This document shows, in pieces, positions 34,003 to 43,303 of a stretch of DNA of 64,000 nucleotides. Below the pieces are notes generated by a model. It ran no database searches. It was not told where the DNA came from and saw nothing but the letters and a program-made list of their open reading frames with translations. This stretch comes from Anaerolineales bacterium (GTDB lineage Bacteria; Chloroflexota; Anaerolineae; Aggregatilineales; J027): contig JACKCI010000002.1 of the NCBI GenBank assembly GCA_020634155.1, positions 496,001-560,000 on the forward strand, written 5' to 3'. The position numbers were made by a program, and so were the translations under genes. Positions within the stretch are counted from its first letter, which is position 1. Every line of letters starts with the position of its first letter.

Positions 34003-36354
34003 ATGGCAAAACTAGACATTTTCATTAGCTCAAAAATGGTCGAGTTGGCAGCAGAACGCCAAGCCCTCCATGAATTGTTGCCGACCCTTGGCAATGAACT
34101 TATCCGCTTGCGGGCTTGGGTCTTTGAAGATGACGCCCCTGCCAGCAATCAGTCGATTCGGGATGTCTACCTCAACGCCCTTAAACAGTCGGCGCTCTAT
34201 ATTGGGCTGTTCTGGAACCAATATGGGGAATGGACAATTGACGAGTTTCAGCGGGCGACGGAATGGAGCATTGACCGCCATATCTATGTCAAAAACCTTG
34301 ACGCTGACCAACGCGACCCTCGCCTCCAAGCCTTCCTTGACACGCAAAGCGATGTTATTTCGGGGATTACCCCCAAGTGGTTCACAACCATCGATGACCT
34401 GCGTGAGCAGATTCGCAAATCGCTAGAGATATGGCTGCAAGACCGTTTGCAGCGCCGTCCGGGCGATACTAGCGCCATTATTGCCCATGACCCCGACGAT
34501 CTACCCAATTTGCCCGCCAAATTGATTGGGCGTGATGAAATAGTAGAGCAGGTTGGGGAGCTATTGGCCGATAATGGTCGGGTGTTATTGCAAGGCTTCG
34601 GCGGCATGGGTAAGACGGCTCTGGCATCTACTATTGCGGCGGACTGGCTCGAAAACGACAATGGTGCGGTACTATGGCTCAAGGCTGGTAGTGAAAGCGC
34701 CGACTCCATGTTGGAAGCCCTTGCCCGTGCCTTTGAAGCGGCTGCCGACATTGCCAAAGTTACAGGCAATGACAAAACCCGTGCCGTGCGCCAACTGCTC
34801 AATGATAGCGACGCGACCCTGCTGGTTTTAGATGATGTCTGGGATGGGGCCGCGCTCAGTCAGGTACTCAAGGCGGTACCGCGTAAAATGGCGGCACTGG
34901 TCACTGCCCGTCAACGTTATGCAATGGATGATATTATCGAAATTGGCAAGCTTGACCAGCGCAAGGCTGTCGAGTTATTGGGCTATCATGCTCGTCAAAA
35001 TTTCAAGAATGACCCTGATGCGGCAGAGTTGTGCCGCCAAGTGGGGTACCATGCCTTTGCGTTAGAGGTGGCAGGCAAAACCCTCAAGGTTGATCGTGTA
35101 GCCCCTGCCGAGCTACTCAAGCGCGTTGTCAACACACCCCACAATATCGCTATGCCGGAAGACTTTGCTGAGGAGGGCCGTACCAGCATCACTGAATTGC
35201 TAGATGCCAGCCTCCACGCTCTTGATAAGACTTCCCAAGCGGTGTTCTTGGCTTTTGGTAGCCTCTTTGTGGGGAGCGCCACATCTGAACTGCTTGCCCA
35301 AACTATGCAACTGGACTCCCGCACCATTGACGACGCTCTGACCACCTTGCAGCGGCGTGGTTTAGCCGATCGTTCCAAGTCTACGACGGTCTATCAAGTT
35401 CATGACTTAGCCTATAGCTATGCTAAGGCCATCAGTCGCCAGCATCTGCTCCCGCAAGTGATGCAGGCGGCCTTGACTTATACCACCACTCATGTCGATG
35501 ACCTCGACGCTTTGGATGCAGAACGCGAGAATATCCTCGGTGCGGCTCAAGCGGCCCAAGATAGCCATAATCCTGATATTTTGGTGGGGATAATGGGGGC
35601 GCTGTGTGGAACTTATCTCTCGGCGCGGGGACATACCCTCAAGTTTTTGGAGTTACTCGATGCCGCTATCACAGTGGTCGAGGATGACGAAATGCGCTAT
35701 GTGTTGCTCGGCAAGCGTGGCAACACTTACTATGACCGAGGTGACCAAGCGAATGCGCTACGCTGCTATCAACACGCCCTCGAACTTGCCCGACAAGTGG
35801 GCAATCAAGAGCGTGAAGTGATGGCCTTATGTGTCATCGGCAAGGTGCGTGCCGAGCAAGGCCAAGGCGAAGATGCTGACCGCTATTTGGATGCTGCCGA
35901 GCGTTTGGCCCAAGAACTGGACGATGATTACCTGCGGGCTTTTGTGATGGAGCAACAAGGGTATTGCGCTCAATTGCGCGGCGACTTTGCGGATACCCAG
36001 CGCATCTATACCGAAGAGGTGACCTTAGCACTGCGGCTAGGTGATGATGAGACTCATTTTTACGCGCTGTTGAATTTGGGTGTGGCCGATAACAAGCTGG
36101 GTGATTTTCAATCGGCTATTGCTAACCATCAACTAGCCCTAAAGATTGCTGAAAAGCAGAAGAATCCGATCTGGATGGCCTTTGCCCTCCAAGCCATTGG
36201 CGAGGATTACCAAGAGATGGCGGATTATCGCCAAGCCAAGTCGCACTTTGAACAGGCTTTGACACTCTGCCAAGAAAGTGGATTGAAGACCAACATCACT
36301 GAAATTGAGACATTTCTTCAGAAAATCGAAAACCATCTGAAAGAACAGGAGTAA
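34003..36354 (+). CDS. STAND NTPase with DUF4062, NB-ARC and TPR domains
   Basis: 783 residues, cytoplasmic. DUF4062 at about 4-100 (DIFISSKMVELAAERQAL, LYIGLFWNQYG), a TIR/nucleotide-fold relative often at the N-terminus of signalling STAND proteins. The NB-ARC ATPase follows with P-loop GFGGMGKT (198-205) and Walker B LLVLDDVW (273-280), then a winged-helix region, and from about 510 a series of TPR helices (for example DQANALRCYQHALELARQVG). Such proteins oligomerise on ligand binding and can act in signalling or phage defence. The next gene, an exported subtilisin, begins 3 bases after the stop, with the ribosome binding site inside the last codons, so both work in one process. Confidence 0.88.
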   Translation: MAKLDIFISSKMVELAAERQALHELLPTLGNELIRLRAWVFEDDAPASNQSIRDVYLNALKQSALYIGLFWNQYGEWTIDEFQRATEWSIDRHIYVKNLDADQRDPRLQAFLDTQSDVISGITPKWFTTIDDLREQIRKSLEIWLQDRLQRRPGDTSAIIAHDPDDLPNLPAKLIGRDEIVEQVGELLADNGRVLLQGFGGMGKTALASTIAADWLENDNGAVLWLKAGSESADSMLEALARAFEAAADIAKVTGNDKTRAVRQLLNDSDATLLVLDDVWDGAALSQVLKAVPRKMAALVTARQRYAMDDIIEIGKLDQRKAVELLGYHARQNFKNDPDAAELCRQVGYHAFALEVAGKTLKVDRVAPAELLKRVVNTPHNIAMPEDFAEEGRTSITELLDASLHALDKTSQAVFLAFGSLFVGSATSELLAQTMQLDSRTIDDALTTLQRRGLADRSKSTTVYQVHDLAYSYAKAISRQHLLPQVMQAALTYTTTHVDDLDALDAERENILGAAQAAQDSHNPDILVGIMGALCGTYLSARGHTLKFLELLDAAITVVEDDEMRYVLLGKRGNTYYDRGDQANALRCYQHALELARQVGNQEREVMALCVIGKVRAEQGQGEDADRYLDAAERLAQELDDDYLRAFVMEQQGYCAQLRGDFADTQRIYTEEVTLALRLGDDETHFYALLNLGVADNKLGDFQSAIANHQLALKIAEKQKNPIWMAFALQAIGEDYQEMADYRQAKSHFEQALTLCQESGLKTNITEIETFLQKIENHLKEQE

Positions 36355-36357
36355 CCC

Positions 36358-37437
36358 ATGTTCAAGCGGTTCTTAATGATTATGCTGATTCTTCTACTGG
36401 GACTGCCAAGCCTCGCTGTTGAGGGGCAAGGTAGAGATAATAGTACGCCCGTTGTCGTCATTGTGGTTGATGATTTTAGCGGCGAAGAGCTAACAACCGA
36501 CGATACCGCCGACCTGAGCGAAGATGATGCTTGTGTGCTGAATGTTGAGGGTCAGGGCTTCCGCACGCGGGGCCTCTCTGTGGATAACCTCGAAGACCCA
36601 CACGGCACAATGGTCTATACCCAGATTGAAGATACCCTAGCGACACTTGGTGCAGGTGACACTATCTCGGTTGAGCAAGTTGATATTGGCGGCCTGACAA
36701 CCGATGTGATTGCCGATGAACTCGCTACAGCAGTGGATGAGGTGCCAGATGGGAGCTTGATTGTGGTCAACATGAGCTTTGCCATCATCCCCTGCGATGT
36801 GGTCTTTGAAATTCAATCTACCTTGGGCATTGCGACTACAACCTTTGCGGCTACAGGCGGCGATGTTGAGGGTTTTGTCAATAACTTTGATAGTTTCTAT
36901 CAAGCCAACGTGGTCGATACCCTTGCAGAGCGCTTTACTACGGAGGAAAAAGAGGGCGATAGCGCTATCGAACTTGACCCATTGTTTGTACTCTTGCGCG
37001 AATTGAGTGAGCAGGGGGTTGTCTTGGTGGCGGCTGCGGGTAATTTCGGCCTTGATGTGCCCTTCTATCCAGCAGCATGGGAAGGCGTGATTAGCGTCAG
37101 TGGTAGCAATGGCGTTGGGATGATGGAGACCACCGCATGGAACACAGGCAATGATGCGCCTTTGCTCTCAATTCGTACTGGCCCCCGCACGAGCCAACGT
37201 ATCTCCCATTATGGCGAAATCATGATGAAGGGTGAGGTTGAATATAACGGAGTTGGCGTGATTGGCACTTCATTTGCTGCTCCACGTTTGACGGCTATTA
37301 TCGCGGTGTACCTATCTTCTGTCGGTGGCGCACGAAATTGCGCCAACGCGCTGGCCTATGGCGATTATGAAAACTTGACTTTGCCAGCCGCGGTGAGTCA
37401 ATACTGCCCTACCATGTCAGGTTTCCTCCCCAAATAA
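36358..37437 (+). CDS. Exported subtilisin-like (S8) serine protease
   Basis: 359 residues. A strong signal peptide (about 1-24) precedes a compact S8 domain. Catalytic residues appear complete: Asp38 or Asp39 in VIVVDDFSG, His82 in DPHGTM, oxyanion Asn229 in AAAGNFG, Ser305 in GTSFAAP. There is no long propeptide, since the catalytic Asp is only about 15 residues after the signal. It has four cysteines that could pair outside the cell (C59, C146 and two near the end). Translationally coupled with the STAND gene upstream. A terminator with GNRA loop follows. Substrate unknown. Confidence 0.85.
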   Translation: MFKRFLMIMLILLLGLPSLAVEGQGRDNSTPVVVIVVDDFSGEELTTDDTADLSEDDACVLNVEGQGFRTRGLSVDNLEDPHGTMVYTQIEDTLATLGAGDTISVEQVDIGGLTTDVIADELATAVDEVPDGSLIVVNMSFAIIPCDVVFEIQSTLGIATTTFAATGGDVEGFVNNFDSFYQANVVDTLAERFTTEEKEGDSAIELDPLFVLLRELSEQGVVLVAAAGNFGLDVPFYPAAWEGVISVSGSNGVGMMETTAWNTGNDAPLLSIRTGPRTSQRISHYGEIMMKGEVEYNGVGVIGTSFAAPRLTAIIAVYLSSVGGARNCANALAYGDYENLTLPAAVSQYCPTMSGFLPK

Positions 37438-37480
37438 TCAACAAAACATAAGGCACCTTGCAAAAGTCAGGGGTTGATGA

Positions 37481-37514
37481 AAAAGCGGTATTGAGGCAAC
37501 TCAGTGCCGCTTTT
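37481..37514 (+). terminator. Intrinsic terminator of the STAND/protease operon
   Basis: On the plus-strand RNA a fully paired 15-bp stem (37481-37495 with 37500-37514, two U-G pairs) is closed by the GNRA loop GCAA and ends in TTTT. The rest of the gap to 37621 shows no gene. Confidence 0.8.
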
Positions 37515-37621
37515 GGGTTCAGCGCTGAAGTTTCACTACCCCTAACAGGCAGTAATATTTACACGCTGTCTATCTTATTGTGAAATATGTTACAAGCGTA
37601 AACGTGCCAAGCGCTAGAGGA

Positions 37622-37647
37622 TTGTAGTGAACCCCTGAGATTGGACA
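37622..37647 (+). repeat. Left inverted repeat of the IS3-family element
   Basis: TTGTAGTGAACCC, five variable bases, then ATTGGACA. It matches the right end in 21 of 26 positions. Confidence 0.88.
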
Positions 37648-37687
37648 TGAGGTTAAAGTAACATAGTCCATAAGTGGAAAGGTTCAC

Positions 37688-37993
37688 ATGAAGAAGAAAC
37701 GGAAATTTACACCGGGATTCAAAAGCCAAGTCGTCCTGCAATTGTTGTCGGGCGAGAAAAGTATGGCAGAGCTATGCCGTGAGCATCAACTGACCTCTCA
37801 GATGGTTGGTAACTGGAAACAACAATTTCTGGCAGCTGCACCGCAGGCATTCGAGAAAGGCGGCGAGAGCAGTGGGGAGCAAGAGCGGATCGCCGAACTG
37901 GAACGCATGATCGGGAGGCTGACGATGGAGCTAGAGATTGCAAAAAAAGCATCGAGCTTGCTGAATGGGACACGCGAGAGAAACGGGAAATAG
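37688..37993 (+). CDS. IS3-family transposase OrfA (DNA-binding, HTH)
   Basis: 101 residues. A helix-turn-helix of the transposase_8 type (FTPGFKSQVVLQLLSG, AELCREHQLTSQMVGNWKQQF) recognises the element ends, and a leucine-zipper-like helix near the C-terminus (RIAELERMIGRLTMELEIA) allows dimer formation with the OrfAB fusion product. By itself OrfA usually acts as a regulator of transposition. It ends with TAG two bases before the orfB ATG, but the -1 frame from 37948 runs directly into orfB. Confidence 0.92.
   Translation: MKKKRKFTPGFKSQVVLQLLSGEKSMAELCREHQLTSQMVGNWKQQFLAAAPQAFEKGGESSGEQERIAELERMIGRLTMELEIAKKASSLLNGTRERNGK
37942..37948 (+). other. Programmed -1 frameshift site A-AAA-AAA
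   Basis: Seven consecutive A in the frame A_AAA_AAA near the end of orfA. Slipping by -1 gives KKSIELAEWDTREKREIAM and continues without a stop into orfB at 37996, producing the OrfAB transposase typical for IS3 elements. Confidence 0.8.
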
Positions 37994-37995
37994 CC

Positions 37996-38814
37996 ATGCA
38001 CTTGAAGGACGAGTATCCCGTGAGCACGATCTGTGCGGTGCTGGATTTGCCGCGTAGCAGCTTCTACCATCAAGGAGTTGAGCTGGATGACAGCGCGTTG
38101 CGCGTGGTCGTTCAAGACCTCGCCGCCCAGTACCCGACCTATGGCTATCGGCGTATCACCGTTTTGCTCCAACGGACGGGGTGGACGGTCAATCATAAGC
38201 GCATTCGGCGTATGATGGCTCAAATGGGCTTACAACGCCCCCAGAAACGCCGCAAAACGCGCACCACGAACAGTCGGCACGATTTTGGACGCTATCCGAA
38301 CCTAGTCAAAGACCTTGCTGCCGCTCATCCTGAACACCTCTGGGTCGCGGATATCACCTATGTACGGTTGCACCGTGAGTTTGTGTATTTAGCGGTCATT
38401 ATGGATGTGTTCACGCGGGCGGTACGTGGCTGGCATCTCAGCCGATCACTGGATCGCACGCTCACCCTCACCGCCCTGCAACGCGCACTCCTAGAGCGTG
38501 TCCCAGACATCCACCATAGTGACCAAGGCTGGCAGTACGCCTGCGATGATTACACCGATTTGTTGCAGCACCATCACATTCAAATCAGTATGGCGGCAGT
38601 GGGCAAGCCCGAAGAAAACGGCTTTGCCGAACGCCTCATGCGAACCATCCGGGAGGAGGAGATTGATTTATCCGAATACGAGGATTTTCATCATGCTTAT
38701 CGGTCTATCGGGCGTTTCCTAGAAGATGTCTATACCCATAAACGCATTCATTCTGCCTTGGGGTATCTCGCTCCTAGCGAATTTGAGGCACAATGGGTAG
38801 CACCGTTATCTTAA
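37996..38814 (+). CDS. IS3-family transposase OrfB (DDE integrase core)
   Basis: 272 residues from the internal ATG; the active product is probably the OrfAB frameshift fusion. The retroviral-integrase-like core has the D-D-E triad: first Asp in LWVADITYVRL, second Asp in IHHSDQGWQYA, Glu in the KPEENGFAERLMRTIREEE segment. An N-terminal HTH_21-like region (YPTYGYRRITVLLQR, VNHKRIRRMMAQMGL) precedes the core. All positions look intact with no stop codon, so the element may be able to move. Confidence 0.93.
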   Translation: MHLKDEYPVSTICAVLDLPRSSFYHQGVELDDSALRVVVQDLAAQYPTYGYRRITVLLQRTGWTVNHKRIRRMMAQMGLQRPQKRRKTRTTNSRHDFGRYPNLVKDLAAAHPEHLWVADITYVRLHREFVYLAVIMDVFTRAVRGWHLSRSLDRTLTLTALQRALLERVPDIHHSDQGWQYACDDYTDLLQHHHIQISMAAVGKPEENGFAERLMRTIREEEIDLSEYEDFHHAYRSIGRFLEDVYTHKRIHSALGYLAPSEFEAQWVAPLS

Positions 38815-38844
38815 CTGACGCTAAAATATGTCAGTGTATTTTTG

Positions 38845-38870
38845 TGTCCAATTTTTTGGGTTCACTACAA
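38845..38870 (-). repeat. Right inverted repeat of the IS3-family element
   Basis: Read on the minus strand: TTGTAGTGAACCC, AAAAA, ATTGGACA, matching the left end except for the five central bases. Confidence 0.88.
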
Positions 38871-39615
38871 CCACCTAATGACCAAGGCGGTTCTTCTGTA
38901 CCAAACCAGACGAGGTTAATGATTGTCATTGAAAAAATACAACATTACGCGCTAACGAGATCAACATTTGTTTTACTTATAGAAGTTGATGGTCATCAAA
39001 TCTTTGCGGCATGGTGCAAACAATGGTGTACTATTAAGATGTTTAATTGTGATACAACAATATTTTTGATACCCTCAACCATACGCTAATTGCTCTCAAC
39101 AGTTCTCTATTAAATTTGATATATTAGCACAGATGCTCTAAGTATAATAAAAAAATGCACTAGAAAGATGCTTCACCTCATTTTTTGATCTTGTACTAGT
39201 CGATACAACCCAACAGATTATAAATATTACCCACTACGATAATAGATAAAATTTATCTTGCCCAATCTGAGCGTTTATATACCATAGTGCACTAGAATTA
39301 AGTGGATTGCGAAGAACCTATCAAAGTTAAGCAGATTTGCAATATACCAAACTTGGTTTCTACTCTACACTATGGAGTTTGATTGCCGAAGATTTTCCAA
39401 ATTAGACTAAATGCATAACCTTCTCAGTTAAGATTTTATCAGATTATATTCTTGACACAAGTGTGCTGCTGTTTGATACAGGTGGTCATGCACAAGCCTT
39501 ATGGCACGCCAAATATTTGATACTTTCTTGATTTTATTTTATTGATTTATTGTTAAATTCTTTATGCCTTGTTATCCACAATAAGCTTAACGTGATGGGA
39601 TAACAGGGGTAATCA
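38871..39615. other. A+T-rich region without a convincing gene
   Basis: About 745 bases, visibly much lower in G+C than the surroundings (two sampled 60-base lines hold 18 and 19 G+C). One 98-codon frame starts inside the IS and runs to 39089; its last 56 codons after the first in-flank ATG could be a gene remnant but resemble nothing I know. No clear terminator, tRNA or repeat. It may be debris of an acquired element, or a long regulatory leader for the K+ transport genes that follow. Confidence 0.5.
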
Positions 39616-39855
39616 GTGAAAACATCCACCACAAAGCCTCAATATGGATGGTCTTTAGTTGTCATAGGCAGCATCATCCCCATAACCCTCGTTTTAGGCC
39701 ATGTATTTAATCTTTCTCATCGATTCACCATCCCCATTATCGTTCTTGCGCTATTGCTTGCAGGGGCGATGGCACTCTGGATACATGCGAATGTTGGTGC
39801 CACAGGCGATGAGTGGTGGCAAGATGAAAGCAGCTTGGGGTGGCGTGGCTACTAA
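39616..39855 (+). CDS. Small two-helix membrane protein upstream of a K+ importer
   Basis: 79 residues with GTG start and AGGGG 6 bases upstream. Two hydrophobic helices (about 12-31 and 38-56) are followed by a short acidic/aromatic C-terminus (DEWWQDESSLGWRGY). I do not recognise the family. Its position 138 bases before a KimA-like potassium transporter gene suggests an accessory subunit, in the way KdpF supports KdpA, but this is only inference from context. Confidence 0.5.
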   Translation: MKTSTTKPQYGWSLVVIGSIIPITLVLGHVFNLSHRFTIPIIVLALLLAGAMALWIHANVGATGDEWWQDESSLGWRGY

Positions 39856-39993
39856 CGTTTTGCTCACCGCTTCAGCCTATGGGGTTCTTGATATTTTCTT
39901 TACAGGTTCTGGAGAATTTTTTGCATGATCTTTCCTTGCTTATACCGCCCTCTTTCTCGACAATCCTTGGGCTATTTGCGATCTAGATAAACG

Positions 39994-42012
39994 ATGGGAT
40001 TTCGATCGATGGCTTCAGAACCCAAAACACATCCTATACAACGCTTGAACTTCGGACGCTTGCTACTTGGCAGACCACTTGAAACGAAAGAACTTCCTCA
40101 TCAAGCCATTAGCAAGCCGATAGGGTTAGCTGTCTTTGCGTCAGATGCTTTATCTTCAACAGCCTATGCCACCCAAGAGATGCTCATTATTTTGGCGATT
40201 GCAGGTAGCGGAGCCGCGGTACTTGGTATTTCAATACCACTGGCAATAGCAATTTCCATCCTATTGACCATTGTGACTATCTCTTATCGCCAAACCATCC
40301 ATGCCTATCCCAATGGTGGGGGAGCCTATATCGTAGCAAGAGATAATCTGGGTGAACTCCCCGCTCAAATTGCAGGGGCAGCGCTTCTGACTGATTATAT
40401 TCTGACGGTAGCGGTAAGTATTTCCGCTGGTGTCGAGCAGATTACCTCTGGTTTTCGTGGCCTTATTCCCTATCGTATTGAAATTGCGGTGGGGGTCATT
40501 ATCGTAATGACTCTCATCAATCTGCGGGGGGTGAAGGAAAGCGGACGCATCTTTGCGGTACCAACCTACTTTTTTTTGGCGCTCATGTTCCTCACCTTGG
40601 GTATTGGTTTTGTCCGATATTTTAGTGGGACATTGGGCACGGTCAAAGACGTTGAGCGGATGCACTACGATGTCGTGAAACCGCTTACTCTGTTTCTGAT
40701 CTTGAGAGCTTTTTCGAGTGGGTGTGCGGCTTTAACGGGTATTGAGGCCATCTCTAATGGCGTAACAGCGTTTAAAGAACCACGCAGCCGTAATGCTGCC
40801 ATTACATTGGTCTGGATGAGCAGCATCCTGATTACACTGTTTTTGGGCATTACCTTCCTTGCACATCAGATTGGAGCGCAACCTAGCGAGGTTGAGACAA
40901 TTATCTCCCAGCTTGGGCGCACGATTTTTGGTGATGGTATTTTGTGGTATATGGTGCTGGCGGGTACTGCCCTAATCTTGTTGATGGCCGCTAATACCAG
41001 CTATGCCGACTTTCCGCGCCTTGCTGCCTTACACGCCGGAGATGGGTTCCTCCCCCGCCAACTAACCTATCGCGGGAGCCGCTTAGTGTTCTCATGGGGT
41101 ATCATGATTTTGGCGATTACATCCTCTCTGTTGGTCGTCGTAGCCCAAGCCAACACTACACGCCTTATCCCCCTCTATGCAGTCGGGGTGTTCCTTGGCT
41201 TTACCATCTCACAGACAGGCATGGTGGTACGGTTACGCAAATCCAGTAAATTACAGCCGGGCGAGAAAATCCAAACCCATGAAACGGTTCTAACGTATGA
41301 CCCACAGTGGCGATTAAAGATTGTCATCAGCAGTGTTGGGGCGTTTTCTACCTTTGTGGTAATGATGATTTTTGCCATCACTAAGTTCATGAGTGGCGCG
41401 TGGTTTGTCGTGCTACTGATACCCTGTCTGGTCTATATCTTTTTCCGCATTCATTACCACTACAAAGACGTAGCACACTACCTGAGTTTGGGTGGTGCCC
41501 GACCTGAGTTAGATAAACGTCCGGTAGTAACGCTGATTTTGGTCGATGATGTCCATGCAGAAACGGCCCGCATGGTAAACTTCGCCAAATCACTTGACCA
41601 TCCTTGGCAGGCCATTCATATTGGTATAAATCCCGAAAAAGCTGAAGTGGTCAAACAGAAATGGCATGACCGTATCGGTGAGGGTGAACTTGTCATTATC
41701 CCTTCACCCTATCGCCTCTTAGCCGAGCCGATTCGAGAATACATCGAACACCTCCAGCAAGAAGTACCCCGTTGTTTTGTCCATGTCATTATGGGGCATC
41801 TGGTCATGGATACTTTTTGGGAGCAGGCCTTGCATCAGAATAGCGCTTTTATCTTCAACTTGGCACTGGGACGCATGAAGCAAGTGGTGGTCACCAGCGT
41901 ACCTTACCAGATTCGCCGCAAGAACGACTCCCTCGATGAAGTCGAGTCTGAGGCAGAAAGCCCTACGGATGCTTTTGCCTCATCACTAACAGAAAGTGTC
42001 CAACCCACCTAG
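39994..42012 (+). CDS. APC-superfamily permease, KimA/YdaO-like potassium importer
   Basis: 672 residues, with about 12 membrane helices up to residue 490 and a cytoplasmic C-terminal domain (about 510-650). The first helix signature ASDALSSTAYATQEML, the unwound motif HAYPNGGGAYIVARDNLG and the long soluble tail are characteristic of KimA-type proton-coupled K+ uptake proteins, which are closed by c-di-AMP in Bacillus. An alternative ATG lies 5 codons downstream (MASEPKT). The neighbouring genes on the other strand encode a UspA-like protein and a KdpDE-like two-component system, supporting a K+ role. No ydaO-type riboswitch could be recognised upstream. Confidence 0.85.
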   Translation: MGFRSMASEPKTHPIQRLNFGRLLLGRPLETKELPHQAISKPIGLAVFASDALSSTAYATQEMLIILAIAGSGAAVLGISIPLAIAISILLTIVTISYRQTIHAYPNGGGAYIVARDNLGELPAQIAGAALLTDYILTVAVSISAGVEQITSGFRGLIPYRIEIAVGVIIVMTLINLRGVKESGRIFAVPTYFFLALMFLTLGIGFVRYFSGTLGTVKDVERMHYDVVKPLTLFLILRAFSSGCAALTGIEAISNGVTAFKEPRSRNAAITLVWMSSILITLFLGITFLAHQIGAQPSEVETIISQLGRTIFGDGILWYMVLAGTALILLMAANTSYADFPRLAALHAGDGFLPRQLTYRGSRLVFSWGIMILAITSSLLVVVAQANTTRLIPLYAVGVFLGFTISQTGMVVRLRKSSKLQPGEKIQTHETVLTYDPQWRLKIVISSVGAFSTFVVMMIFAITKFMSGAWFVVLLIPCLVYIFFRIHYHYKDVAHYLSLGGARPELDKRPVVTLILVDDVHAETARMVNFAKSLDHPWQAIHIGINPEKAEVVKQKWHDRIGEGELVIIPSPYRLLAEPIREYIEHLQQEVPRCFVHVIMGHLVMDTFWEQALHQNSAFIFNLALGRMKQVVVTSVPYQIRRKNDSLDEVESEAESPTDAFASSLTESVQPT

Positions 42013-42033
42013 CTGTGGGCACTACTATCCACC

Positions 42034-42501
42034 TTATTTTACTTTGTGGGTGATGATAGCGGGGACAGGCTTTTGGGTTTGTTTGATGTGCTGATTGTCT
42101 AAGGTATATAGCTGGCAACGACCAAGCTGGATTTTGAGACTCCAAAGCTGAAAACGTTGCCAGAATGGTATAGAGCTTGACGGAATATGGGCAAAAAGCA
42201 CTGATGCGTTTAGCAACTGGGCTGTTTGTGCCAAAGCATCAACCAGCGATATAAACTGAACAGGTTGAACCCGACACACCACACCATAATCCTCTGCGAC
42301 TGCCGCATAGCTCTCAATTAGGCGTTCCTCTGCTAGGGTCGGAGGTGTAATACCCCATCCGAGGAGGCCGGGGTTGGGGGTTAAAGATAGATAGATCAGT
42401 ACAACACTACTGTTGAGGTTGCGGGCCAAGGCGCTAGCCAGATGCATAGCCTCTAATGTCCATTGCTCTTCTGAAAATTGCACCATAATGGTTGTCATCA
42501 T
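42034..42501 (-). CDS. UspA-like protein
   Basis: 155 residues. The N-terminal strand-helix (TTIMVQFSEEQWTLEAMHLASALARNLNSSVVLIYL is the typical Usp start; key residues V-x-F-x-x-E...A..LA..L...V.L.Y) and a later LLNASVLFAHIP strand fit a universal stress protein fold, but the ATP-binding G-x-x-G-x9-G-S motif is not present. The Usp domain of full-length KdpD is missing from the sensor kinase encoded upstream, so this may be a detached counterpart. It is convergent with the KimA-like gene and separated from the response regulator by 94 bases. Confidence 0.68.
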   Translation of the reverse strand: MMTTIMVQFSEEQWTLEAMHLASALARNLNSSVVLIYLSLTPNPGLLGWGITPPTLAEERLIESYAAVAEDYGVVCRVQPVQFISLVDALAQTAQLLNASVLFAHIPSSSIPFWQRFQLWSLKIQLGRCQLYTLDNQHIKQTQKPVPAIITHKVK

Positions 42502-42595
42502 TGAACGTCCTCAAGATTATCTCTATTATCTGTAGCATACCGCTTGAGGCGTAAAGATCAGGACAGGGGTTCATAGACACGGCGTAAATATTGTG

Positions 42596-43303
42596 TCAGG
42601 AGTTGGGATCAGGGCTGATGAACCGATAGCCAACTCCGGGTTCATTCAAAATATAGCGAATGTTACGGGATGGGTTCTCACGGAGTTTCTTGCGAAGCTG
42701 ATTGACATAAACACGCACATAGTGAGCCATTTCACTGTATTCGCTGCCCCATACTCCCATCAAGATAGTCCGGTGGGTCAGCACCTTGCCGGGATGTGTC
42801 GCCAACAAACGCAGCAAGTCATACTCGGTTGGTGTTAAATGGACATCCTCACCCGCAACCTTGACAACCCGTGTCGCTAAATTGATATAGAGTTCCCCCA
42901 CTTGGATTTCAGCTTGGGCATTGGTCACCGGCTCAATAGCCACCCGACGCAGTACCGCTTGAATACGCGCCTCAAGTTCTGCCATGCTAAATGGCTTGGT
43001 CAGGTAATCATCCGCACCAGTATGAAGGGCGTCAACTTTAGTCCTGTCCTCACCATGTACCGATAACACAATGATGGGAATCTTTGACCACTCCCGCAAT
43101 CGACGGCAGACTTCAATACCATTCGGTTCTGAGCCAAGGGAAATGTCTAGAATAACCATATCAGGCTGTTGTTGAGCCGTTTGAATGATGGCATCGTCCC
43201 CATTGGGGGCAGTAACAACCTCATAGCCATAGCCTTCAAGGCCAATTTTGAGTTGACGTCGAATCTGGGGTTCATCATCTACGACTAGTATTCGTTGTTT
43301 CAT
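42596..43303 (-). CDS. OmpR/KdpE-family response regulator
   Basis: About 235 residues from the ATG at 43301-43303 (AGGAAA upstream); a longer frame to 43423 only reads through the kinase gene. Receiver domain with the acidic pair D9/D10, phosphoacceptor Asp53 (MVILDISLG) and Lys in LTKPF; winged-helix DNA-binding domain at about 135-232 (LTPTEYDLLRLLATHPGKVLTH shortened here as the KdpE-type core). The gene overlaps the kinase stop by 29 bases. Expected to control K+ or osmotic stress genes, plausibly the convergent transporter. Confidence 0.92.
   Translation of the reverse strand: MKQRILVVDDEPQIRRQLKIGLEGYGYEVVTAPNGDDAIIQTAQQQPDMVILDISLGSEPNGIEVCRRLREWSKIPIIVLSVHGEDRTKVDALHTGADDYLTKPFSMAELEARIQAVLRRVAIEPVTNAQAEIQVGELYINLATRVVKVAGEDVHLTPTEYDLLRLLATHPGKVLTHRTILMGVWGSEYSEMAHYVRVYVNQLRKKLRENPSRNIRYILNEPGVGYRFISPDPNS

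Larger units (their letters stand above)
37622..38870 (+). mobile_element. IS3-family insertion sequence, complete
   Basis: 1249 bases bounded by imperfect 26-base inverted repeats, with orfA and orfB in the usual overlapping order and a frameshift site between them. Both reading frames are open and the DDE residues are present, so the element looks functional. No direct target repeat is seen (GAGGA before, CCACC after), which suggests that the ends were recombined or the flanks have changed since insertion. It separates the STAND/protease operon from an A+T-rich noncoding stretch. Confidence 0.92.

Noticed and set aside
38793..39089. 98-codon frame from the IS end into the A+T-rich region
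   Set aside because: It begins inside the IS in another frame than orfB, has no ribosome binding site and no recognisable domain.
39596..39613. Sequence similar to the I-SceI homing endonuclease site (GGGATAACAGGGGTAAT)
   Set aside because: It has an extra G and no homing endonuclease gene or intron nearby; similarity is probably chance.
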